In this document: in pieces, positions 1 through 7,975 of the stretch
Numbering within the stretch: position 1 is the stretch's first letter
Layout: each line of letters begins with the position of its first letter
Source: Streptomyces beigongshangae
GTDB taxonomy: Bacteria > Actinomycetota > Actinomycetes > Streptomycetales > Streptomycetaceae
Assembly: GCF_019710745.1 (NCBI RefSeq)
Contig: NZ_JAHKJW010000024.1
Location: 35,566-99,565 of the forward strand
Length of the DNA stretch: 64,000 nucleotides
Direction of reading: 5' to 3'
Position numbers and translations under genes: made by a program
Notes under the pieces: generated by a model
Seen by the model: only the letters and a program-made list of their open reading frames with translations
What the model was told of the DNA's origin: nothing
Database searches by the model: none

Positions 1-27
1 GTGGTCCCGCCGTCACGGCGGGACCAC
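1..27. terminator. Perfect hairpin, probable terminator
   Basis: A 12-bp perfect inverted repeat (GTGGTCCCGCCG and CGGCGGGACCAC) encloses a TCA loop and is followed by a TTTT run at 33-36. It most likely ends a gene left of the window and insulates the SDR/TetR unit that follows. Confidence 0.75.
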
Positions 28-61
28 TCCCGTTTTCCGTGGCGACCGGGCTTGCGCTGTA

Positions 62-106
62 AAACCGATCGGTTTACTCTTCGGAAGAAGGGAAACCGAT
101 CGGTTT
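62..106 (+). promoter_or_regulatory. Twin palindromic operators upstream of SDR/TetR genes
   Basis: Two copies of AAACCGATCGGTTT sit at 62-75 and 93-106, 31 bp centre to centre, about three helical turns apart. Each is a perfect palindrome. They end 33 bp before the SDR start. Because a TetR-family gene follows the SDR gene on the same strand, these are inferred to be its binding sites, giving autoregulation of the pair. Confidence 0.75.
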
Positions 107-139
107 CCCCGTGCTGAACGGTTGAGTCCGGAGGGTGTC

Positions 140-841
140 ATGACCGCAATCGAGGGTGCCGTCGTCCTGGTCACCGGTGGTGCCAGGGGCATCGGCAAGG
201 CGCTGGTGGAAGGGCTCCTCGACCGGGGGGCGGAGAAGGTGTACGCCACCGCCCGCGACCCGCGGACGGTCACGGACCCCCGGGCCGTACCGCTGGCCCT
301 GGAGGTCACCGACCCCGCGTCCGTCGCGGCGGCAGCCCAACAGGCCGGGGACGTCACCGTTCTGATCAACAACGCGGGTGTCTCCATGCACACGTCGTTC
401 CTGGAATCGCCGGTCGACGACGTGCGCAAGGACTTCGAGACCAACTTCTACGGGCCGCTGTTCACCGCCCGGGCGTTCGTCCCCGTGATCGAGCGCAACG
501 GGGGCGGCCACATCCTGAACGTCCACTCGGTGCTGTCGTGGATCGGCCTGGCCGGCTCGTACAGCGCCTCCAAGGCCGCCCTCTGGTCCCAGACCAACTC
601 CCTGCGGCTCGACCTCGCCCCGCGGGGGATCGGTGTCACCGGACTGCACGTCGGGTACGTCGACACGGACATGACCGCCGCGATCGACGCCCCCAAGTCC
701 CTGCCCGCGGACGTGGCGGCCCAGGCGCTCGACGGCATCGAGAGCGGGGCCTTCGAGGTGCTCGCCGACGACCTGACCAGGCGGGTCAAGTCCGGTCTGG
801 CGGCCGACATCCCGGTGCTGTACCCGCAGCTGGCCGCCTGA
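140..841 (+). CDS. SDR family NAD(P)-dependent oxidoreductase
   Basis: A 233-residue classical short-chain dehydrogenase/reductase, predicted cytosolic. Visible motifs are the dinucleotide loop TGGARGIG (residues 12-19), NNAG near 77, a serine near 130 (NVHS) and the catalytic YSASK near 142. The start is ATG 140, preceded by GGAGG at 129-134; the upstream TTG at 122 is not needed. The substrate cannot be told from sequence. It is the first gene of a unit with the TetR gene 33 bp downstream, both behind two perfect palindromes, so it is probably induced by a ligand of that regulator, perhaps a toxic carbonyl or alcohol. Confidence 0.9.
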   Translation: MTAIEGAVVLVTGGARGIGKALVEGLLDRGAEKVYATARDPRTVTDPRAVPLALEVTDPASVAAAAQQAGDVTVLINNAGVSMHTSFLESPVDDVRKDFETNFYGPLFTARAFVPVIERNGGGHILNVHSVLSWIGLAGSYSASKAALWSQTNSLRLDLAPRGIGVTGLHVGYVDTDMTAAIDAPKSLPADVAAQALDGIESGAFEVLADDLTRRVKSGLAADIPVLYPQLAA

Positions 842-874
842 TCGCCCCCTGTCCCGCGGAGGTAGTCTCGCTCC

Positions 875-1447
875 ATGGCCACCAGCACGGACAAGACATC
901 CACGAGGGACCGGCTGCTCGACGCGGCCACGGAGCTCTTCTACCGCGAGGGTGTCTCCATCGGTGTGGAGGCGCTGTGCCGGGCGGCAGGGGTGTCCAAG
1001 CGCTCGATGTACCAGCTCTTCGAGAGCAAGGACGACGTGCTGGCGGCGAGCCTGGAGCGGCGTGCGCCCGAGTACGGGCGACGGCTCGGTCTGGGCGACG
1101 AGAGCCCCCGGCCGCCCCGGGAGCGGATCCTGCACGTCTTCCGGCAGCTGGAGGAGGTGTCGGCGGAGGACGGCTACCGGGGCTGCCCGTTCCTGTCGGC
1201 GCTGGTCGAGCTCAAGGACCCCGGGCACCCGGCCAGCGTCGTCGCCCTGCGGGCCAAGGGCACGCTGCTGGAGGCATTCAGGGCGGAGGCCGAGCGCGGC
1301 GGCGCCCGCGACCCCGAACTCCTCGCCCGCCAGCTCGCCCTGGTCTTCGACGGTGCGAGCGCCCGGGCCGGCGCGAAGGCGGAGACCCTGCGGGGCCTGA
1401 CCACGACGACGGCCGCGGCCCTGCTCGACGCGGCGGGCGTGAAGTGA
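875..1447 (+). CDS. TetR/AcrR family transcriptional regulator
   Basis: A 190-residue repressor with the TetR helix-turn-helix in the first 57 residues (RDRLLDAATELFYREG, then GVSKRSMYQLFESKDDVL) and a helical ligand-binding half. GCPF near residue 110 (GYRGCPFLSAL) is a feature of one TetR subgroup. GGAGG at 858-862 lies 12 bp before ATG, somewhat far. It follows the SDR gene directly and probably binds the two AAACCGATCGGTTT sites ahead of that gene, controlling both. The ligand is unknown. Confidence 0.88.
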   Translation: MATSTDKTSTRDRLLDAATELFYREGVSIGVEALCRAAGVSKRSMYQLFESKDDVLAASLERRAPEYGRRLGLGDESPRPPRERILHVFRQLEEVSAEDGYRGCPFLSALVELKDPGHPASVVALRAKGTLLEAFRAEAERGGARDPELLARQLALVFDGASARAGAKAETLRGLTTTTAAALLDAAGVK

Positions 1448-1543
1448 GGCCGGGACACGGCGCCGGACCGGAAGCCGCCCGGCGCGGCCGGTCCGGGTGC
1501 GCCGGTGCGGGTGCAGGCGCCGGCGCCGGTGGGTGCGGACGGT

Positions 1544-1882
1544 TCAGACCGCTGTCGTGCGGCGGGGGTCGTGCGCGGTGTGCTGGTGGGCGGCGTTGAT
1601 GCGCCGGGCCTCTTCGAGCTGGTCCTCGAGGATGACGATGCGGCAGGCGGCCTCGATGGGGGTGCCCTGGTCCACGAGTTCACGGGCGCGGGCCGCGACG
1701 CGCAACTGGTAACGGGAGTAGCGGCGGTGTCCGCCCTCGGAGCGCAGCGGAGTGATCAGTCGTGCTTCGCCGATGGCGCGCAGGAAGCCGGGGGTGGTGC
1801 CGAGCATCTCGGCGGCCCGGCCCATCGTGTAGGCGGGGTAATCGTCGTCGTCGAGACGGCCGAACGCGTCGTCTGCTGTCAT
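1544..1882 (-). CDS. MerR/BldC-type helix-turn-helix regulator
   Basis: A 112-residue DNA-binding protein. The core PAYTMGRAAEMLGTTPGFLRAIGEA followed by a GGHRRYSRYQLR wing is the MerR-type winged helix in the short form common in streptomycetes. No effector domain follows, so it probably works as a dimeric regulator without a classical ligand pocket. The start chosen is ATG 1882, preceded on the minus strand by a GAGAGGCGAG ribosome site; a longer upstream reading has no such signal. It converges on the TetR gene. Targets are not evident. Confidence 0.8.
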   Translation of the reverse strand: MTADDAFGRLDDDDYPAYTMGRAAEMLGTTPGFLRAIGEARLITPLRSEGGHRRYSRYQLRVAARARELVDQGTPIEAACRIVILEDQLEEARRINAAHQHTAHDPRRTTAV

Positions 1883-2405
1883 CTCGCCTCTCTGTGGGGC
1901 ACACGTCGAGGGGCCCTGGCGCCGTACGGCACCAAGGCCCCGAAGGAACTGCTGCACCATCCGCACGTCGAACGCCCGGGCGATCCGATGGTGCTCAACT
2001 CCTCCGTTCTTCCTCTTGATCCATCACTTGCCGAACTCCCCGGTACGCGCGCCCGCAGCCGACGCCTTTACCGGGGCACCGCTCATCGACCTCGCTGCTG
2101 AAATGCGCACTGCTTCATCCTGCGCACCACTTCCCGGCAGTTCGTCTCTGCCGGGCCTGCTCGATCTCGGTTACGGAAGAAACCATAACCACCCCGTACT
2201 CCAATGTCTACTCCCGCCAGCATAGATTTTCGCACCTTCGGCGATGGGTTAATCACTCTCGGACGAGACCGGGAGCAGGCGCCGCGGACAAGGGCGGGAA
2301 AGGGGTCGGTTTTTGTGGACGATCACCGGGCACACGCCCCAATGACCGGCCGTACAACGGCACATCAGATCCGGCGCCCGCGCCGGAGGCGAATGGAGGC
2401 CCACC
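1883..2405. other. Long intergenic region
   Basis: This 520-bp stretch contains the divergent promoters of the MerR-type gene and the LPFR small gene. Local GC is lower around 2160-2260, consistent with promoters. I see no convincing coding sequence or RNA gene in it. Confidence 0.5.
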
Positions 2406-2534
2406 GTGTTGAAGGCAATCGCAGACGTTCTTCGGTCCATCGGCGGAGCCATCGCGACTGTCGTCACCCTGCCGTTCCGGGCCGTGGCACGGCTGTTCGG
2501 CGGCGCGTCCAGCTCCGCCCGCGGCCAGCACTGA
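2406..2534 (+). CDS. LPFR-motif small protein
   Basis: A 42-residue open reading frame starting at GTG 2406 with GGAGG at 2395-2399, six bases upstream. The peptide runs from LKAIADVLRSIGGAIATVV through TLPFRAVARLFGG to a short Ser/Ala/Arg tail. The LPFR core with a basic amphipathic helix identifies it, from memory, as the actinobacterial LPFR-motif small protein family, of unknown function. The hydrophobic-basic pattern suggests membrane association. A strong 14-bp-stem terminator follows at 2583-2617, so it is probably an independent monocistronic unit. Confidence 0.75.
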   Translation: MLKAIADVLRSIGGAIATVVTLPFRAVARLFGGASSSARGQH

Positions 2535-2582
2535 CCGGCGGGCCGGCGCGTGGCCGCGCCGACACCCCGGCACCCCTGTACC

Positions 2583-2617
2583 GAAGCCCGGCTGGAACCC
2601 CCGTCCAGCCGGGCTTC
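2583..2617 (+). terminator. Strong rho-independent-type hairpin
   Basis: Perfect 14-bp stem (GAAGCCCGGCTGGA and TCCAGCCGGGCTTC) with a 7-nt loop, 48 bp after the LPFR small gene. No long T tract follows, as is usual in Streptomyces. Confidence 0.85.
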
Positions 2618-2738
2618 CTGCTGCCCGGGCGGACCCCCACCCGGGCCGCTTTTCCTCCGGGCACCACACAACCGTTCCGCGGCCCCGCGTGTCACATGGA
2701 GCAGGAGCAACCGGCTCCGAGGACCACAAGGGGGAAAC

Positions 2739-3188
2739 ATGAGATTCAACCGTTCCGTCCTGACCGCCGCCGCGCTCGCCCCGCTGGCCTTAGGTGCCAC
2801 GACCGCGCTGGCGGCGCCCGCCTCCGCCGCGCCCAACACCACGCCGCAGAAGGTCTGCGGGAGCGCCTACAAGACCGTGAACTCGGCGCCCGTCGGCTCC
2901 CTCGGCACCGTCTACCTGACGTACAACGCCGCCAACGCCGAGAACTGCGTCGTGACCATCCGCAGCACCCCGGGCACCGCGGTGGACATGGGCGCGGGGA
3001 TCTACGTCCCCGACACGGGGGAGAGCGCTCAGGACAGCGGCCGGTACACGTCGTACGCGGGACCGGGGTACGTGTACGGCAAGGGTCACTGCATCGACTG
3101 GGGCGGCAACATCGGCAACGTTTACGTGCAGATGACGGGCTCCAACTGCGCGGCCCTCAAGGAACACCGGGTCACCCGGACCCGCTGA
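2739..3188 (+). CDS. Secreted spore-associated-protein-like protein
   Basis: A 149-residue exported protein. The first ~28 residues form a Sec signal peptide (MRFNRS, hydrophobic core TAAALAPLALGA, cleavage near ASAAP). The mature part has four cysteines (in QKVCG, AENCV, GHCID, SNCAA), enough for two disulfides, and a beta-rich composition. I recognise the overall pattern as that of streptomycete spore-associated proteins, but the biochemical role is unknown. Start ATG 2739 is preceded by AAGGGGGAAAC. It stands alone between the LPFR gene and a convergent Lrp-type gene. Confidence 0.75.
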   Translation: MRFNRSVLTAAALAPLALGATTALAAPASAAPNTTPQKVCGSAYKTVNSAPVGSLGTVYLTYNAANAENCVVTIRSTPGTAVDMGAGIYVPDTGESAQDSGRYTSYAGPGYVYGKGHCIDWGGNIGNVYVQMTGSNCAALKEHRVTRTR

Positions 3189-3255
3189 TCCGCACTCCTC
3201 CCGGCCGTCCTGCTCCCCACGTGCCCCGCGGCCGTGGGGAGCGGTCGCGTCCCGG

Positions 3256-3732
3256 TCATGCCCGCGCCGTACGGCCGATCGACTCCACCAGCGGCAGCAC
3301 CCGCTGCGGCACCCGCTCGCGCAACGCCACCTCCGTGCGCGTGCGGACCACCCCCGGCAGGCTGATCAGCTTCTGGATCACGTCCTCCAGGTGCCCGTTG
3401 TCCCGCGCCACGACCCGCGTCAGCAGATCCCCGCCGCCGGTGATCGAGAACGCCTCGATGATCTCCGGCACGGCGGCCAGCGCGTCCCCCACGTCGTCGA
3501 GATGCCCCTGGGTGACCTCGATGTGCACGAAGGCGAGCACCGGGTGGCCCAGCGCCGCGGGGGAGAGGGAGGGGCCCGTCCCGGTGATCACTCCGTCCCT
3601 CTCCAGCCGGTCGAGCCGCGCCTGCAGCGTGCCGCGGGCCACCCCCAGGACGCGGGCGTACTCCCGCACGCTGGTGCGCGGCTGCTCCAGCAGCAGCCGG
3701 AGGATCCGGGTGTCGAGCGCGTCCACGGTCAT
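3256..3732 (-). CDS. Lrp/AsnC family transcriptional regulator
   Basis: A 158-residue feast/famine regulator. The N-terminal winged helix (LDTRILRLLLEQPRTSVREYARVLGVARGTLQARLDRL) is followed by an RAM-type effector domain (HIEVTQGHLDDV, then PEIIEAFSITGGGDLLTRVV). Such proteins form octamers that sense amino acids or aromatic compounds. Start ATG 3732 has GGGAG upstream; the further upstream ATG at 3798 lacks a signal. It is divergent from the FUSC transporter-like gene, with about 320 bp between them, so it may regulate that gene as well as itself. Confidence 0.88.
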   Translation of the reverse strand: MTVDALDTRILRLLLEQPRTSVREYARVLGVARGTLQARLDRLERDGVITGTGPSLSPAALGHPVLAFVHIEVTQGHLDDVGDALAAVPEIIEAFSITGGGDLLTRVVARDNGHLEDVIQKLISLPGVVRTRTEVALRERVPQRVLPLVESIGRTARA

Positions 3733-3971
3733 GGTCCGTTGGTCTCCCTGCGGTCTTCGATGATCGTTTCCGACTGTACCAATGGCCCAGCGGATCACGA
3801 GCCTGTTGAGCCGGTGCGTCCCTCCTGCTTAACGTGGGGGTACTGATGGCGTCGTGAAGCGCCGGACGGCAAGGAAGCCGTACCGGACCCGCGGCGCCAT
3901 TCCCATGCGCCGCGTGTGCCGCGAGCGGGCCGGCCGCGCGCGTGTCCGGTCCTGGAGCCGCACGCACGGGC

Positions 3972-4009
3972 CGCGACGTGCGACCGGCACCGCGACGTGC
4001 GACCGGCAC
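3972..4009 (+). repeat. Perfect 19-bp tandem duplication
   Basis: The unit CGCGACGTGCGACCGGCAC occurs twice head to tail (3972-3990 and 3991-4009), in the leader of the FUSC gene 45 bp before its start. It could be a duplicated regulator site or a recent slippage event. Confidence 0.85.
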
Positions 4010-4053
4010 GGAACGGGGCGACACAGGAGACGGAACAGGGAGGGCTGCCCACG

Positions 4054-5571
4054 GTGAAGAAGATGTTCACGGCTCCGGACCCGGGCCTGCTGCGGCTGCG
4101 GATCTCGCTGCGGGCGGTCCTCGGCATCGGCCTCGCCGTGACCTTGTCGGAACTCGCCGGGCTCCCGCTGCCGGCCTCGATCGCCGGCGGCCTCACCGCG
4201 CTCCTCGCGCTGTTCACGGTCGGCGACCCGACCGTACGCGGCCAGGCCGTCACCACCGCCCTGCTGCCCGTCGTCGGCTTCCCGGCCCTCGCCCTCGCGA
4301 GCGTGCTGCACACGGCACCGGCCCTGCGCGACGCGGCCTGGCTGGCCGTGATCTTCTGCGGCGTGTACGCCCGCCGCTGGGGACCCCGCGGCCACGCGCT
4401 CGGCATCTTCGCGTTCATGACCTTCTTCGTCACCCAGTTCCTGCACGCGGTCCCGGACCGGCTCCCCCAGCTGTACGCCGCGATGACGCTGGCGCTCGCG
4501 GCGTCCTCGGCGGTGCGGTTCGGTGTGTGGTGCGTCGAGCGGCGCACCCCGGCACCGGTCACGCCCGCGGCACCGGCCGGCCGCGGCCTCTCCCGGCCGA
4601 CCACCCGCCAGGCCTTCCAGGCGACGGCCGCCTGCGCGTTCGCCGTCGCCGCCGGCCCGGTCCTCTCGCACGAGCGGTGGTACTGGGCCGTCGGCACCGC
4701 CTGGTGGATCTTCGTCAACACCTCCTCGCGCGGCGAGACCCTCGTACGCGGCTGGCGGCGCGTGGTCGGCACGGTCGCCGGCATCGCGGTGGGACTGCTG
4801 GTCGCCGTGCCCCTGGACGGCGCCCCGGCACCCACGGCGGCGATCGTGGCCGTCTGCGTCTGGGGCATCTTCTACACCGCGCCGCTCTCCTACAGCTGGA
4901 TGATGTTCTTCGTGACCGTGCTGGCGGGCCTGCTGTACGGCCTGCTCGGTGTGCTGGACCCGGCTCTGCTGGGCCTGCGCCTCACCGAGACCGCCGTCGG
5001 CGCCCTCGGTGCCGTGCTGGCGGTCGCACTGGTCCTGCCGGTCACCACGCACGCGGTCACCGACCGCTGGGTGGGCCAGGCCGTGCGTGCCGTGCACGGC
5101 TGCACCGCGGCGGCGGCCCGGCGCCTCGCCGGCGACCCCGAAGCCGACCCCGCGGCGCGGGCGGCCGAACTGGAGGTCCTGCTCGGCCGGGTCCGGTTCT
5201 CCCTCGCACCGCTCGTGCACCCGCTCAACCCGGTGCGGGCCCGCAAGGAGCGCGCCCGTCAGGTGCTCGCCCTCCTGGACGAGTGCGCCCGGGAGGCACG
5301 GGGACTCGCGGCCGTCGCCGCCGACCCGGACGCCTCGCACGACGTACGCCTCACCGCTGCCTGCGGACGCGTCGAAGCGGCCGTGGAGGTCCTGGTCGGC
5401 GCGGTCCCGGAGCGCGCCGTGACGGCCGCCGCGGACGTGCCCGGCCACCACGCCGGGACCGGGCAGGTCCCTCACTCCGCGGCCGAGCAGGCCCTGGCCC
5501 ACCTCCACGGCCTGGAACGGGCGCTCGCCGCACTGGCCACCCCGCTGCGCGGCCCGCTCACGGGCACCTGA
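4054..5571 (+). CDS. FUSC family membrane protein
   Basis: A 505-residue integral membrane protein. Two blocks of hydrophobic helices (residues ~15-165 and ~190-360) each contain the FUSC-type pattern, with the second block carrying WYWAVGTAWWIF and RGWRRVVGTVAGIAVGL. The last ~150 residues are a soluble helical tail. The family includes fusaric-acid-resistance and aromatic-acid efflux proteins, so export of an organic acid is a reasonable guess only. The start is GTG 4054 with GGGAGGG nine bases upstream. The divergent Lrp-type gene may regulate it. Confidence 0.82.
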   Translation: MKKMFTAPDPGLLRLRISLRAVLGIGLAVTLSELAGLPLPASIAGGLTALLALFTVGDPTVRGQAVTTALLPVVGFPALALASVLHTAPALRDAAWLAVIFCGVYARRWGPRGHALGIFAFMTFFVTQFLHAVPDRLPQLYAAMTLALAASSAVRFGVWCVERRTPAPVTPAAPAGRGLSRPTTRQAFQATAACAFAVAAGPVLSHERWYWAVGTAWWIFVNTSSRGETLVRGWRRVVGTVAGIAVGLLVAVPLDGAPAPTAAIVAVCVWGIFYTAPLSYSWMMFFVTVLAGLLYGLLGVLDPALLGLRLTETAVGALGAVLAVALVLPVTTHAVTDRWVGQAVRAVHGCTAAAARRLAGDPEADPAARAAELEVLLGRVRFSLAPLVHPLNPVRARKERARQVLALLDECAREARGLAAVAADPDASHDVRLTAACGRVEAAVEVLVGAVPERAVTAAADVPGHHAGTGQVPHSAAEQALAHLHGLERALAALATPLRGPLTGT

Positions 5572-5600
5572 GGCATCCCGTACGCGCACGAGGCGTGCAC

Positions 5601-5624
5601 CGTCCGGCGGCACACACCCGGACG
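5601..5624 (+). terminator. Weak hairpin after FUSC gene
   Basis: A 7-bp stem (CGTCCGG and CCGGACG) with a 10-nt loop lies 30 bp after the stop of the FUSC gene. It is short, so the assignment is tentative. Confidence 0.35.
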
Positions 5625-5742
5625 CGCGGCGGGACGCGCGAGGGTTCCCGGTTGGTCTAGGCCATTCGCTGCTACCGTCGCCACCGAAGGCGTGCGGAAA
5701 ACGCAGAGAAGACGCTGAGGCGCAGTACCGAGAGGGGACGCA

Positions 5743-6786
5743 GTGACGGACGGCGACGGACGGCGGCGACGGGCGTACATCGGCTCCTTCACGGCGGCGG
5801 GAGGACTGGGCGTGCTCACCGCCGCCGTGGACGGGCGGACCGGCGCCCTGACGCTGCTGAGCGCGGTGAACGGCGTCGCCGACCCCTCCTACCTGGCCCT
5901 GTCGCCCGGCGGGGACATGCTCTACGCGGTGAGCGAGACGGCGGAGGGCGCGCTCGCCGCCTACCGCGTGAAGGACGACGAACCCTCCCTGGCCGGCCCG
6001 CCGGTGCCGGTCGCCGGCAGCGGGCCCACCCATCTGAGCCTCTTCGACGGGCACGTCCTGACCGCCAACTACGGATCGGGCAGCGTCAGCGCCGTGCCCG
6101 TCCGCCACGACGGGAGCCTCGGCGCGGTCGCCGGTGTGCTGCGGCACGAGGGCTCCGGTCCGCACACCCCGCGCCAGCAGGACCCGCACGCCCACCACGT
6201 CCAGCCCGACCCGAGCCGCCGCTGGGCCGTGAGCGTCGACCTCGGCACCGACTCGGTGCGGGTGTGCTCGCTGCGCGACGGCACACTCGCGCTGCACCGG
6301 GAGGTCGCGCTGCGGCCCGGCTCGGGCCCCCGCCACCTGGCGTTCCACCCCGACGGCGAACGCGCGTACGTCCTCAACGAACTCTCGCCCACCGTCACCG
6401 CCTGCCGCTGGGACGCGGTCGGGGGCACGCTCAGACCGGTGGAGGAGACGCCCGTGCTGCCCGACCTGCCGGACGGCGACGCCTACCCGTCCGGCATCGT
6501 CGTGTCGCCCGACGGCCGCTTCGTGTGGACCGCCACACGCGGCCAGGACGTCCTCTCGGTGTTCGTGCCCGGCCCGGCCGACGCGGGCCTGCGGCTGGTC
6601 GCCACGGTGCCGTGCGGCGGCGTCTGGCCGCGGGCCCTGGCCCTCGACCCGACCGGCCGCTTCCTGTACGTGGCCAACGAGCGCTCCGGGAACGTCACCT
6701 GGTTCACGGTGGACCCCGGCACCGGCCTGCCGCAGCGCGGCGGGTCGGTCAGGGCGCCGGCGGCGTCCTGCGTGGTGCTCGACTAG
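5743..6786 (+). CDS. Lactonase family protein (6-phosphogluconolactonase-like propeller)
   Basis: A 347-residue YbhE/CMLE-type seven-bladed beta-propeller. Repeated blade elements are visible, for example PSYLALSPGGDMLYAVSE, GPRHLAFHPDGERAYVLNE and PRALALDPTGRFLYVANE, and the HHVQPDPSRRWAVSVDLG segment is conserved in the family. Members hydrolyse sugar lactones such as 6-phosphogluconolactone, but many actinobacterial paralogues are untested. No signal peptide is seen, so it is probably cytosolic. The start is GTG 5743 behind GAGAGGGGACGCA. It is convergent with the chelatase-like gene and shares a terminator with it. Confidence 0.83.
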   Translation: MTDGDGRRRRAYIGSFTAAGGLGVLTAAVDGRTGALTLLSAVNGVADPSYLALSPGGDMLYAVSETAEGALAAYRVKDDEPSLAGPPVPVAGSGPTHLSLFDGHVLTANYGSGSVSAVPVRHDGSLGAVAGVLRHEGSGPHTPRQQDPHAHHVQPDPSRRWAVSVDLGTDSVRVCSLRDGTLALHREVALRPGSGPRHLAFHPDGERAYVLNELSPTVTACRWDAVGGTLRPVEETPVLPDLPDGDAYPSGIVVSPDGRFVWTATRGQDVLSVFVPGPADAGLRLVATVPCGGVWPRALALDPTGRFLYVANERSGNVTWFTVDPGTGLPQRGGSVRAPAASCVVLD

Positions 6787-6807
6787 CGGGGCCCGGCGGG
6801 GCCGGAA

Positions 6808-6851
6808 CCCCGAAGGGCCCGGCTCCGGGAACGGGAGCGGGCCCTTCGGGG
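6808..6851. terminator. Bidirectional hairpin between convergent genes
   Basis: A 14-bp perfect stem (CCCCGAAGGGCCCG and CGGGCCCTTCGGGG) with a 16-nt loop lies between the convergent lactonase-like and CbiX-like genes, and can serve both. Confidence 0.85.
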
Positions 6852-6876
6852 GTGGTGCGGGTGCGCGGACGCCTCG

Positions 6877-7800
6877 TCAGCGCACCGGCGCGCCCTGCGG
6901 CTGCTGCGGCGCGATGCCGAGGGCCGTCGTGTACTTGGCGAGCGCCAGCTTGCCGATCGCCGGGTACGAGCCCAGCGCCTCGGCGGCGGAACAGCCCGCC
7001 TCCTTCGCGGCCTCGTCGAGCAGACCCGGGTCGAGCTCGGGGCCGATCAGGTACGGGGCGAGCGCCAGCTGCTGGGAACCCGAGGTGCGCAGCTGCTCGG
7101 CGGTGGCCGCGATCGCGCCCTCCTCGTCCAGCGCCGCCGCCATCACGGGCACGGCGAGCCGCGCGGCGAGCAGCATGCCGGTGATCCCGGCCGCCTGCAC
7201 GGCCTCGTCGCCGCCCACGGACGCCAGGATGATCCCGTCCGCGGCCGTCGCCACGGTGAACAGCCTGGCCCGGTCGGCGCGCGCCAGCCCCGCCTCGGAC
7301 AGCCGCACGTGCAGCGCCTCCGCGAGCAGCGGGTGCGGGCCGAGCACATCGGTCAGCTCGGCCGCGACACGGCTGTCCATGACGGCCTGGCGGACACGGC
7401 GCAGCAGCGCGTGGTCCGGGCCGGCGAGCAGCGGCACGACCACGGCGACGGGGCCGTCGGGCTCCACCGCGTCCACACCGGCCGCGCGGGCCTGCTCGAA
7501 GCGCGCGACGCGCTCCTCGGAGGCGCGCGCGAGCACCGACTGGAGGGTGGGGAACTCCGTGTCGTCCCCGTCCAGGTACCCGATCCGGGCGTCGAGACCG
7601 GGCAGCTCGGAGCGCGCGATGCTCACGAGCTCCTCGGCGAGGCTGCGGGTGGCGGCGCTGGGCGTGCCCGGCACCGCGAGGACGAGCGCGGGCGCACCCT
7701 CGGGAGCCGCCAGCGGTTCCGGTCGGCGGTGCCGGCCGGGCTGGCGGGGTCGCGGCATTCGTACTGGCAGGCCGGACGCGGGCCCAGTGGGGGAGCTCAT
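6877..7800 (-). CDS. CbiX/sirohydrochlorin-chelatase-like protein
   Basis: A 307-residue protein with a double CbiX-like fold: an N-terminal half (ALVLAVPGTPSAATRSLAEEL, then PVAVVVPLLAGPDHALL) and a C-terminal half (QQLALAPYLIGPELDPGLLDEAAKEAG). The family inserts Co2+ or Fe2+ into sirohydrochlorin, or Ni2+ in archaeal forms, but the usual histidine pair is poorly conserved here: H in GPDHA is present while the second half shows APYLIG without histidine. It may therefore be a diverged or regulatory member. The first ~35 residues are basic and probably disordered. It is a single gene, convergent with the lactonase-like gene. Confidence 0.68.
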   Translation of the reverse strand: MSSPTGPASGLPVRMPRPRQPGRHRRPEPLAAPEGAPALVLAVPGTPSAATRSLAEELVSIARSELPGLDARIGYLDGDDTEFPTLQSVLARASEERVARFEQARAAGVDAVEPDGPVAVVVPLLAGPDHALLRRVRQAVMDSRVAAELTDVLGPHPLLAEALHVRLSEAGLARADRARLFTVATAADGIILASVGGDEAVQAAGITGMLLAARLAVPVMAAALDEEGAIAATAEQLRTSGSQQLALAPYLIGPELDPGLLDEAAKEAGCSAAEALGSYPAIGKLALAKYTTALGIAPQQPQGAPVR

Positions 7801-7933
7801 GGCGCCGAATGTTACTGGTTTCCTGGGCTTCCCTGTTCGGGGAGGGTGCAGGTGAGCGGTATCCGTCCGCTTTTGTCTGATGAGTTACGTACGGATTGAT
7901 CTTCCTGGTTACCTGCCGATGTTTATCCGCTGA

Positions 7934-7975
7934 TCACAACGGACGGTTCACGTCGGACGGTTCACAACGGACGGT
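7934..7975 (-). repeat. Three tandem 14-bp units over a gene's 3' end
   Basis: Units TCACAACGGACGGT, TCACGTCGGACGGT and TCACAACGGACGGT lie head to tail. The third contains the stop codon of the kinase-like gene at 7962. On the minus strand each unit contains TGA, so the last codons and the stop have been copied twice downstream. Confidence 0.85.

Noticed and set aside
3829..6348. 839-residue minus-strand frame opposite the FUSC and lactonase genes
   Set aside because: It is a by-product of extreme GC and lies antisense to two genes with clear domains; its translation is low-complexity Arg/Gly/Pro/Ala.
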